A stretch of DNA of 64,000 bases from positions 1 through 64,000 of the forward strand of contig CANRGG010000006.1 in assembly GCA_947630115.1 (NCBI GenBank). Direction: 5' to 3'. Source of the stretch: an uncultured Clostridia bacterium. Lineage in GTDB: Bacteria > Bacillota > Clostridia > Christensenellales > Borkfalkiaceae. The notes under the pieces are model-generated. The model saw only the letters and a program-made list of their open reading frames with translations. It did not search any database and was not told the origin of the DNA. The position numbers and the translations under genes were made by a program. The first letter of the stretch is position 1; every line of letters starts with the position of its first letter. Positions 29,491 through 37,545 of the stretch are shown one piece after another.

Positions 29491-29595
29491 AAAGCCGCCC
29501 GAGGAAGAAACAAGGCGGAACAGATGAAAAGCCGCCCGAGGGAGAAACAAGGCGGAGAAATAGAAAGCCGCCCGAGGCGGAACGCCTCGGGCGGC
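29491..29595. repeat. Three 36-37 bp degenerate tandem units derived from a terminator stem
   Basis: AAAGCCGCCCGAGG...AAACAAGGCGGA at 29491, 29528 and full hairpin at 29564-29595. Confidence 0.75.
29567..29595. terminator. Strong GC hairpin, terminator-like
   Basis: GCCGCCCGAGGCG-GAA-CGCCTCGGGCGGC. Confidence 0.7.
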
Positions 29596-29744
29596 TCTTA
29601 TTGGGCAATCCTTTTTTGCAAAGTGCGCGCCTGTTGAAAAGAAAAAAGAGAGCGCACATTCTGCGGAAAGTTTTGCCCGGTCCCTATCCTTACATCCCTG
29701 TTGGATAGAAACTTTCAGAGGATCGTCAAACCGTTAAAATCATC

Positions 29745-30203
29745 TCAATCTTCCACCGTCAGCTGCGTGACGAGAATCACGACGTTATAGGCGCCCGTCT
29801 TATCTTTTACATATCTTGCCGTCGCGCCATCCACAAGAGTCTCCCTATCTGCCTCAGGTAAAATATATTTTCCGTCCTCATCAATTATATAATCGCCGCT
29901 TATGGCAGACCTAATGAAGTAGGACTGCACTGTTCCCTCCGAGGTGACAAGACCCGTTGCGACCCACGGCCCCGTGAGATTTCCCGACGAATCTTTATAC
30001 TGCTCTTCGTCGCTGTTCAACAAAAGCTCCTTGACGACTTCCGCCCGGACCGCGCGGCAGTTTGCCTCACCGACCCGTTTTTCCGCGTCGTCCAGCGCCC
30101 CCACGAAGAGCGGCACCGCGATCGCGACCAAAACCGCGATGATCGCGACGACGATCAGGAGCTCTGCGAGCGTAAAACCCTTTCTATATTTCCTTTTTAT
30201 CAT
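29745..30203 (-). CDS. Type IV pilin/pseudopilin-like protein with prepilin N-terminus
   Basis: MIKRKYRKGFTLAELLIVVAIIAVLVAIAVPLF class III prepilin motif. Confidence 0.88.
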   Translation of the reverse strand: MIKRKYRKGFTLAELLIVVAIIAVLVAIAVPLFVGALDDAEKRVGEANCRAVRAEVVKELLLNSDEEQYKDSSGNLTGPWVATGLVTSEGTVQSYFIRSAISGDYIIDEDGKYILPEADRETLVDGATARYVKDKTGAYNVVILVTQLTVED

Positions 30204-30234
30204 GCTTTTCTCCTTCCCTTTGCATGGAACCTCT

Positions 30235-30693
30235 TTAAGGCTCCACGACGATCGCCTGTTCCACGGTCACCCGCACCACGACCTTATAGGTGCCGTTTTC
30301 CTTGTTCCAACCGCCGTTTCGAGAACTAATTATATTTTCTGCCTTGTTCAATTGCAAAGGCAAATCCGTCGGCTCTGTCTCGTTTCCTGCATCATCAACT
30401 TCTGCCGCGGCGATTTGCAAGTTGCTGACTTCGCCGTTCGCGTCCACTTCCGCATAGGCATACCAGGGTCCCTTCAATTCGCCGTCGGTTTTCCACTCGT
30501 CCTTCGTCTCCAACAAGATGGATTTCACGGCAGCTGCCCGGACCGCACGGCAGTTTGCCTCACCGACCCGCTTTTCCGCGTCGTCCAGCGCTCCTACAAA
30601 CAGCGGGACAGCGATCGCGACAAGCACGGCGATGATCGCAACGACGATCAAGAGTTCTGCAAGGGTAAAGCCCTTTCTGTTTCTTTTTTGCAT
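30235..30693 (-). CDS. Type IV pilin/pseudopilin-like protein with prepilin N-terminus
   Basis: MQKRNRKGFTLAELLIVVAIIAVLVAIAVPLFVGALDDAEKRVGEANCRAVRA, nearly identical N-terminus to neighbour. Confidence 0.88.
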   Translation of the reverse strand: MQKRNRKGFTLAELLIVVAIIAVLVAIAVPLFVGALDDAEKRVGEANCRAVRAAAVKSILLETKDEWKTDGELKGPWYAYAEVDANGEVSNLQIAAAEVDDAGNETEPTDLPLQLNKAENIISSRNGGWNKENGTYKVVVRVTVEQAIVVEP

Positions 30694-30770
30694 GGTTTTC
30701 TTCTCCTTAAAAATAAATTTTTATAAATTGCCGCCGGGACGAAGCGGCATTTATATCGCTGCATAAAAAA

Positions 30771-30813
30771 TGGAAAATGTTCATAGATTAGCTTAATCTA
30801 TGAACATTTTCCA
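30771..30813 (-). promoter_or_regulatory. Perfect 20-bp-arm palindrome (hairpin/operator)
   Basis: TGGAAAATGTTCATAGATTA-GCT-TAATCTATGAACATTTTCCA. Confidence 0.85.
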
Positions 30814-30873
30814 GCTTGGCGGCGCATAAAATATGAAAGTTCGGAAATTTTTTTGAAAAACAGGCGATTTTAC

Positions 30874-30902
30874 TTGACGGAAATCAAAGAATATGTTATT
30901 CT
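30874..30902 (+). promoter_or_regulatory. Sigma-70-type promoter
   Basis: TTGACG (30874-30879), 17-bp spacer, TATTCT (30897-30902). Confidence 0.6.
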
Positions 30903-30914
30903 ATAAATAGATTT

Positions 30915-30943
30915 TGTACATGGATTAAGCTAATCCATGTACA
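30915..30943 (+). promoter_or_regulatory. 13-bp-arm palindrome followed by T-run
   Basis: TGTACATGGATTA-AGC-TAATCCATGTACA-TTTTTTT. Confidence 0.85.
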
Positions 30944-31227
30944 TTTTTTTCGGCGGCCGATCCTCCAAAGGCCGTCTTTTTTATCGCAAAAAACAGCTCC
31001 CGCCCGCGAATGCGAAGGGAGCTGTTTCAATGGAGAGTAAAAAGTTCGCGGCTGGGACCGCAAATCTTTTTCGGAAAGGAAAGAAAATGGCGCTTTTTTG
31101 GGCCGCTTTTCCCTTTCATCTTACCGCAAACGCCGCCGCCCGTCAACCTACTCTTGCGTTTTTCGACTCTTCTCGAAAGACTTTGCGCGGTAGAGTGGAA
31201 AATTTTGACTCTACTGCCGGTAGATAC

Positions 31228-31255
31228 TTGACATTTCGGGTGTATTTGCTATAAT
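31228..31255 (+). promoter_or_regulatory. Sigma-70-type promoter of XRE gene
   Basis: TTGACA (31228-31233), 16-bp spacer, TATAAT (31250-31255). Confidence 0.75.
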
Positions 31256-31261
31256 AAAGTT

Positions 31262-31876
31262 ATGGAAGAACAGGACTCTCTCGCCGAAATTTTCGGTAAA
31301 AATATTACCCGTTTGAGAAAAATGGAAAATATGACCCAGCTCGAGCTTGCCGAGAAGCTCAATTACTCGGACAAGGCGGTCTCGAAATGGGAACAGGGGA
31401 ACAGTTTGCCCGACGTCCGCGTGCTCGTCCAGCTCGCCGATCTTTTCGGCGTCACCGTGGACGATCTCATCCGCGAGCACAAGGAAAAGACGGTCGTTTC
31501 CAAAAATACCAGGCTCCGCAACCGGTTCATCACCCTCATCTGTTCGGTCGGGATCTGTTGGCTCGTTGCGGTCTGCGACTTTGTTCTTGTCGGGATCTTT
31601 GCGCCCCAACTGAACTTCAAATGGCTCGCCTTCCTCTTTGCGGTCCCCGCTTCGGCGATCGTCATTTTGGTGTTCAGCTGTATCTGGCACTGGAAATGGG
31701 TGCGGATCATCTCCATCACCGTCCTCATCTGGACGAGTATCACCTGCGTCTACTTTCTCGCGCACGCATTGGGCGCGGATTCGAGCATTTGGCTCTTGTT
31801 TTTAATCGGCATTCCGCTCCAGATTCTGGCGCTTTTCTTCTTCGTCTGGCGCAAAGGAGCGCATTTCAGGGGGTGA
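31262..31876 (+). CDS. XRE-family HTH regulator with C-terminal transmembrane domain
   Basis: ITRLRKMENMTQLELAEKLNYSDKAVSKWEQGNSLPDVRVLVQLADLFGVTVDDLI then several TM helices. Confidence 0.92.
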   Translation: MEEQDSLAEIFGKNITRLRKMENMTQLELAEKLNYSDKAVSKWEQGNSLPDVRVLVQLADLFGVTVDDLIREHKEKTVVSKNTRLRNRFITLICSVGICWLVAVCDFVLVGIFAPQLNFKWLAFLFAVPASAIVILVFSCIWHWKWVRIISITVLIWTSITCVYFLAHALGADSSIWLLFLIGIPLQILALFFFVWRKGAHFRG

Positions 31877-31880
31877 ACTC

Positions 31881-33125
31881 ATGAAAAAACTTTCAACTCT
31901 TTCTTCCTCGCAGATCAATAAAAGGAGACGGTTTTTCAACGTGCTCTTCTGGACGATGGCGGTGCTTGCCATCATCTGTATCGTGGGATTTTTGTTCTGT
32001 ATCATCATGATGGGGCTCGGTTCGGGAAATCTCGTGATCTATGGGATGGTTTCGGCCTGCTTTTTCGCGGGGACCGCGGTCTTTGCGCTCTGCGCCTATC
32101 CCTTTTTCGGAAAGAGCGACAAGCTCGCCGTCGCCGAACTCGACGCCCTGGAGCGGGAGGACGATCTGTACAGCTTTTTCGTCGGAGAGGGGACCTTTGT
32201 GACCTTCCGGAAAGACGAGCTCTTTCTGCACGGCGAGCCGTACGATGAGATGGGCGTGGACGAGTACGGCAAGTATGGGATGATGCGCAAGAGAAGGACG
32301 CTCTCCGTTCCTTATTATGATATCAGATTTTTCTCGATCTGCACCCGCCGCCGTCCCGTGGACGCGGGCAACTGGAGTATCATCCTGCAGATCCCGGCGC
32401 GCTATTTCAACAAGGGCGCCGTGCGCGAAGCACGTCCCATCCTGCTCCAAACGGACGGCAAGGAACGACTCTATCTGCGTATGCGGGAACTGAAACTTTC
32501 CCCGGAGGGGGAGCTGCCGCCCGAGGCGCTGACCGCGGGACAGGTGACGCCGGAAACGCCGGAGACGGAGAAGAAAAAACCCGTCCGGAAAGCGCCCAAG
32601 AAAAAGGCGAAAAAGTTCACCCGTTTGAAGAAATTCGTGCTGGCCGATCAAAAAAGAAGGATGAAAGCGTTCATTTTGCTGGTGATCGGCGTGCTGTTTC
32701 TTGCGGGCGGGATCGTCGCTGCGATCTTCTGGGACGAGTCGGTCGGCGGCGTCATCGCGCTGGTCGGCGGATATATGGGCGTGCGCGCGCTGGTCGCCTA
32801 TGTGCGCGCCAAGGCGCAGTTCTATCTGTATGAGGAAGGCATTTATTACAGCGAGCCGTCGGGCGTGGACAACGTTTTCCTGAAATGGGAGGAGTTTTCC
32901 ACGGTGAAAACGATGGTGCGGGACAATAAGAACCGAATGCGCGTCCAATGCCCGTACGGGGTGTATGAATTCCCGGTCTTTGCGGGCGCGCTCGAGGAGA
33001 TCTTCGCGCTCCATCCCGAAAAAGAGGAGATCGTCCCGGAGGAGACGAAGGCGGAGGGGCCCGAAGGGCGGCCCGCCGAAAAAGCGGAGAAAAAGAAAAC
33101 GGGGAACACGGGGAACAAACGGTGA
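31881..33125 (+). CDS. Hypothetical membrane protein
   Basis: Two TM pairs; coding potential continuous; coupled to XRE gene upstream and DUF1653 gene downstream. Confidence 0.75.
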   Translation: MKKLSTLSSSQINKRRRFFNVLFWTMAVLAIICIVGFLFCIIMMGLGSGNLVIYGMVSACFFAGTAVFALCAYPFFGKSDKLAVAELDALEREDDLYSFFVGEGTFVTFRKDELFLHGEPYDEMGVDEYGKYGMMRKRRTLSVPYYDIRFFSICTRRRPVDAGNWSIILQIPARYFNKGAVREARPILLQTDGKERLYLRMRELKLSPEGELPPEALTAGQVTPETPETEKKKPVRKAPKKKAKKFTRLKKFVLADQKRRMKAFILLVIGVLFLAGGIVAAIFWDESVGGVIALVGGYMGVRALVAYVRAKAQFYLYEEGIYYSEPSGVDNVFLKWEEFSTVKTMVRDNKNRMRVQCPYGVYEFPVFAGALEEIFALHPEKEEIVPEETKAEGPEGRPAEKAEKKKTGNTGNKR

Positions 33126-33352
33126 GAGAACTTCGGCTGCACGGGATCTACCGTCATTTCAAAGGGCAATATTACTATGTCGAAGGGCTTGCGACCCATT
33201 CGGAGACGGGGGAGAAGCTGGTCGTCTACCGCGCCCTTTACGGATCGCGGGAACTTTTCGTCCGCCCTTTGGCGATGTTCCTCTCCCCGGTGGACAGGGA
33301 AAAATATCCCTCTGCGAGCCAGCAATACCGGTTCGAGGCGGTGGAGCTATGA
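33122..33352 (+). CDS. DUF1653 family protein
   Basis: GIYRHFKGQYYYVEGLATHSETGEKLVVYRALYGSRELFVRPLAMFLSPVD. Confidence 0.9.
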   Translation: MRELRLHGIYRHFKGQYYYVEGLATHSETGEKLVVYRALYGSRELFVRPLAMFLSPVDREKYPSASQQYRFEAVEL

Positions 33353-33744
33353 CGGAGAGCGAAAACGGCGCGCAAAAGAAATGTCCGAATTGCGGCATGA
33401 CCCTCGCCCGTTTCCGCAGGAGCGGGCTTTTCGGGTGCGCGGAATGCTACCACATCTTTCGGGAAGAAGCCGAGAGGACGGTGCTCAAAGTGCAGGGAAA
33501 ACTGAGACATGTGCAGAAAACCGTCAGCCCTGAGGAAGTCAAACGGTCCTTGGATCTGCAAAAAAAGGTCTTGCAGGATCGCTACCGGCAGGCGCTCAAC
33601 GAGGAGAAAGAATCGGAGGCGATCGAGATCGAGTCGGAGATCGAGAAACTCGACCTGATCGAAAAAAATGATTTTAAGGAGGCGTCCGCGGAGCGGGAAG
33701 CGGAGACGCGGACGAAATTTTCCGTGCGGGAGGATCCGGCTTGA
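33349..33744 (+). CDS. mcsA: McsA-like zinc-finger/UvrB-motif protein
   Basis: KCPNCGMTLARFRRSGLFGCAECYHIF and UvrB/C-like YRQALNEEKESEAIEIESEIEKL; 4-bp overlaps with both neighbours. Confidence 0.85.
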   Translation: MTESENGAQKKCPNCGMTLARFRRSGLFGCAECYHIFREEAERTVLKVQGKLRHVQKTVSPEEVKRSLDLQKKVLQDRYRQALNEEKESEAIEIESEIEKLDLIEKNDFKEASAEREAETRTKFSVREDPA

Positions 33745-34841
33745 TCGAATATTCCATCGAAAACGTCGCGGTGTCCACGCGCGTCCGTCTGGCGCGCAAT
33801 TTTTCCGCCTATCCGTTCCCGAACATGCTCAAAGAGGAGTCCGCGAGCGAGATCGTCGCCGCGGTCAAAGAGGCGCTGCTCGGCAAAGTGGAGGATCTGA
33901 GCGCCTATGATATGAATTCGCTTCCGCCCGAAGAGGCGGAATTTCTGCGTGAGCGCAACCTCGTCAGCCGGGCGCTCATCCAGAACAAGCGCGCGTCGGC
34001 GGCGCTCATCTCCAACGACGAGAGCGTCTCGATCATGCTCAACGAGGAGGATCATATCCGCGAGCAGGTCTTTATGCTCGGCTATGATCTGCGGCGCGCC
34101 TTTGAGCGGCTCGTGAGCATCGACGAGGCGATCTCGCAGATCATGCCCTATGCCACGGACGAGGAATTCGGCTATCTCACCGCCTGTCCCACCAATCTCG
34201 GGACGGGAATGCGCGCCTCGGTCATGCTGTTTTTGCCGGGGCTCGTGCGGCTCGACAAGCTTCGCCCCTTCTTCCCCAAGCTCAAGAGCCTCGGGCTCAC
34301 GGTGCGCGGGGCGTTCGGCGAGGGCAGCGGTGCAGAGGGGTATCTGTTCCAGCTGAGCAACGAAGTGACCCTCGGGGTCGGCGAAGAGGAGATCCTCGCC
34401 TGCGTCGAAAACGAAGTCGAACTTCTGACTGCGGAGGAGCTCAAAGCGCGCGAGGAACTGCTTGAAAAGGGGGGGATCGCCCTCTGGGACAAGATCCTGC
34501 GCGCCTACGGGACCCTTTTGAACTGTCTTTCGATCGGCATGGACGAGTTTTTGAAACTTCTGACGGAGGTGAAGATCGGGGTCTGTCTGGGCATTCTCGA
34601 GGGCAGCATGGAGCGGCTGGACGCGCTGCTCGTCGACCTGCGCCCCGCGAACATCGACCATCTCAACGGCGCGCCCCTGACGGAGCGGGAGCAGGAGATC
34701 TTCCGCGCCGAACAGATCCATGCCGAACTTCACTGTATGGGGCTGCTTTCCGAGGACAAGCGCAAAAGTCTGTTCCGGAACATCAAAGAGGACGTTATTT
34801 TCAAAGGAGAGAGCTATGCAGGTTCAGGAATTTCCCGATAA
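33741..34841 (+). CDS. mcsB: Protein arginine kinase McsB
   Basis: VSTRVRLARNFSAYPFPNM, CPTNLGTGMRASVMLFLPGL, VRGAFGEGSGAEGYLFQLSN; TTG start. Confidence 0.93.
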   Translation: MIEYSIENVAVSTRVRLARNFSAYPFPNMLKEESASEIVAAVKEALLGKVEDLSAYDMNSLPPEEAEFLRERNLVSRALIQNKRASAALISNDESVSIMLNEEDHIREQVFMLGYDLRRAFERLVSIDEAISQIMPYATDEEFGYLTACPTNLGTGMRASVMLFLPGLVRLDKLRPFFPKLKSLGLTVRGAFGEGSGAEGYLFQLSNEVTLGVGEEEILACVENEVELLTAEELKAREELLEKGGIALWDKILRAYGTLLNCLSIGMDEFLKLLTEVKIGVCLGILEGSMERLDALLVDLRPANIDHLNGAPLTEREQEIFRAEQIHAELHCMGLLSEDKRKSLFRNIKEDVIFKGESYAGSGISR

Positions 34842-37362
34842 AGACTTTACCAAACACATGGGAGAGGTCTTGCAGATCGCAAAGGACGCCGCGAAAGAAT
34901 TCAAGACGGGGCTCGTCGGAAGCGAACATATTCTGCTCGGATTTCTGAGCGTGGAGGGGTGTGAGGCTTGCGAAGCGCTCAAAGCGGCGGGGGTGAGCCG
35001 GGAGAAATATTTCGAAGTTTTCAAGCGCAACATCAAGCGATCCGCCACGATGTCCGGTTTTTCGCCGCGCACGAAAGCCATGGTAGACCGCGCGCAGGCG
35101 CTCGCGGCGGAGGACAACGCCGGCGGGCGCGGGAAACCGCCCATCGGCACCGAACACATGCTGCTGGCCATCCTGTCCATCCCGAACTGTATCGGCGTGA
35201 GAATGCTCGAAGAGCGGTTGGGCGTCGAAGCGGACCGTCTGCGCCGCTGCGCGCAGGAGCGGCTCGTGCCGCCCGACGAGGAGGAAAAGGGCGGGGAGGA
35301 GCTCCACCGCGGCCCGTACTACGAGTCCATGAAAAATTCCTACGATCATTCCCGCATGGGAGAGGGGGGCGTCCTTCCCTCCGCTTCCCGCCGTGGGGAG
35401 GAGCATGATTATCCCGAGCTTCTGCGCTATGGGACCGATCTCACGCGCAAGGCGCTCGAAGGCAGGCTTGATCCCGTCATCGGACGGCGGGACGAGATCG
35501 AAAAAGTCATCCAGATCCTGTCCCGGCGCACCAAGAACAACCCCGTGCTCATCGGGGAGCCGGGCGTGGGGAAGAGCGCGGTCGTCGAAGGGCTCGCTCA
35601 GGCGATCATCTCGGGCGACGTGCCCGATCTTCTGCGCGAAAAGAGCGTCTTTTCCCTCGATCTTACGGGGCTGCTCGCCGGCGCGAAATACCGCGGCGAA
35701 TTCGAAGAGAGGCTCAAAAAAGTGGTCGACGCCGTGAAAGAGGACAAGAACATCATCCTCTTCATCGACGAGATCCATATGATCGTCGGCGCGGGCGCCT
35801 CTTCGGAGAGCCCCATGGACGCTTCCAACATCCTGAAACCCATGCTTGCGCGCGGGGAATTGCAGACGATCGGCGCGACGACGGTCGAGGAATACCGAAA
35901 ATTCATCGAAAAGGACTCCGCCCTCGAGCGGCGTTTCACCCCCGTCATGGTCGAACAGCCCTCCGTCGAGGATACGATCGTCATTCTCGAGGGACTGAAG
36001 GGAAAATACGAGGCCCATCACAACGTCATCATCACCCGCGAGGCGATCGAGGCGGCGGCGAAACTTTCCGACCGCTACATCACCGACCGTTTTCTGCCCG
36101 ACAAGGCGATCGACCTCATCGACGAGGCGGCGTCGCGAAAGCGGCTCGTCTCTTTGAACGGCCCCGCCGAAATGCACGAGCTCGAAGAGCGGCTGGAGCG
36201 GATCAGCCTTGAAAGCAAGCGCGCCGCAGGCAGAAAGGAGTTCGACCGCGTGGCGCGGCTCACCCGGGAAGCCGACGAACTCAGCGAAAAACTGAGGACG
36301 ATGAAGGCGGAACAGAGCGCGCGCATTACCACGACCCATCTCTCGATCGGCATGGAGGAGATCGCCGAGATCGTCTCGAGCTGGACGGGCGTGCCCGTTC
36401 TGAAACTCACCGAGACGGAGAGCAAGCGGCTCATGCACCTCGAAGAGGAACTGCACGAGCGCATTGTCGGGCAGGAGGAGGCGGTCTCTGCGGTCGCGCG
36501 GGCGATCCGCCGCGCAAGAGCGGGCCTGAAAGATCCCAACCGTCCCGTCGGCTCGTTCATTTTCGTCGGCCCCACGGGCGTCGGCAAGACCGACCTTTGC
36601 AAGGCGCTTGCGGAGAGTTTGTTCGGCGACGAGCGGCTCATGATCCGCCTCGACATGTCCGAATTCATGGAAAAGCATTCGGTGAGCAAGCTGATCGGCG
36701 CGCCGCCCGGATATGTCGGCTTCGACGACAGCCAGGGGACGCTCACCGAGCGCGTCCGCAAAAAGCCCTATTCCGTCGTCCTCTTCGACGAGATCGAAAA
36801 GGCCCATCCCGATGTGTTCAACGTCCTCTTGCAGATCCTCGACGACGGACGGCTCTCGGACAGCCGGGGCCGGGTCGTGTCCTTCAAAAACTGCGTGCTC
36901 ATTTTGACGAGCAACGTCGGCGCGCATGAGGTGAAGGAGGTCGGTACCCTCGGGTTCCGCACCGAACGGGAGGAAAACGAGTACGAAAAGGTCAAGGAGA
37001 ACATCAACGAGGCGCTCAAAAAACAGTTCCGTCCCGAATTTCTGAACCGCCTCGACGACGTCATCATCTTCCATAAGCTCACGAAGGAGGACGCCGCAAG
37101 GATCTGCGACAAAATGCTCTTCCTTCTGCAAAAAAAGTTGAAGGAACGGGACCTCGGAATTAAAGTGAGCCCGCGCGTGCGCGCGAAGATCGTCGAAGAG
37201 GGGTACAGCGAGGAATTCGGCGCAAGGCCGCTCAAACGGACCGTCCGCAAACTCATCGAAGATCCCCTTTCGGAGGAGATCTTGACGGGCAGGATCCCGC
37301 TCGGCGGCACCGTCCTCGTGGACGAGGTGGACGGGAAGATCGTTTTCACAAAAGGATATTGA
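34816..37362 (+). CDS. clpC: ATP-dependent Clp protease ATP-binding subunit ClpC
   Basis: Clp_N repeats, [69 protein letters not shown]. Confidence 0.96.
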   Translation: MQVQEFPDKDFTKHMGEVLQIAKDAAKEFKTGLVGSEHILLGFLSVEGCEACEALKAAGVSREKYFEVFKRNIKRSATMSGFSPRTKAMVDRAQALAAEDNAGGRGKPPIGTEHMLLAILSIPNCIGVRMLEERLGVEADRLRRCAQERLVPPDEEEKGGEELHRGPYYESMKNSYDHSRMGEGGVLPSASRRGEEHDYPELLRYGTDLTRKALEGRLDPVIGRRDEIEKVIQILSRRTKNNPVLIGEPGVGKSAVVEGLAQAIISGDVPDLLREKSVFSLDLTGLLAGAKYRGEFEERLKKVVDAVKEDKNIILFIDEIHMIVGAGASSESPMDASNILKPMLARGELQTIGATTVEEYRKFIEKDSALERRFTPVMVEQPSVEDTIVILEGLKGKYEAHHNVIITREAIEAAAKLSDRYITDRFLPDKAIDLIDEAASRKRLVSLNGPAEMHELEERLERISLESKRAAGRKEFDRVARLTREADELSEKLRTMKAEQSARITTTHLSIGMEEIAEIVSSWTGVPVLKLTETESKRLMHLEEELHERIVGQEEAVSAVARAIRRARAGLKDPNRPVGSFIFVGPTGVGKTDLCKALAESLFGDERLMIRLDMSEFMEKHSVSKLIGAPPGYVGFDDSQGTLTERVRKKPYSVVLFDEIEKAHPDVFNVLLQILDDGRLSDSRGRVVSFKNCVLILTSNVGAHEVKEVGTLGFRTEREENEYEKVKENINEALKKQFRPEFLNRLDDVIIFHKLTKEDAARICDKMLFLLQKKLKERDLGIKVSPRVRAKIVEEGYSEEFGARPLKRTVRKLIEDPLSEEILTGRIPLGGTVLVDEVDGKIVFTKGY

Positions 37363-37379
37363 AAAAAATTGCATTTCGA

Positions 37380-37411
37380 CGGCGCGGACTCTGTCCGCGC
37401 CGTAAATTTTT
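37380..37411 (+). terminator. Rho-independent terminator after clpC
   Basis: CGGCGCGGA-CTCTG-TCCGCGCCG-TAAATTTTT. Confidence 0.8.
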
Positions 37412-37433
37412 AGAAAAAAGTGACAAAATTGTG

Positions 37434-37462
37434 TTGACTTTTCCATCCTTCGATGATAGAAT
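37434..37462 (+). promoter_or_regulatory. Sigma-70-type promoter of giant gene
   Basis: TTGACT, 17-bp spacer, TAGAAT. Confidence 0.65.
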
Positions 37463-37545
37463 AATATCATAGGTTTCTATGACATTTGTCATATATTTCA
37501 AGCGGAGGCGTTTTGGGGGTTCCGCGGGAAAAAGGGGAGAAGTCG

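Noticed and set aside
34801-37470. 889-aa minus-strand ORF
   Set aside because: Antisense shadow of clpC
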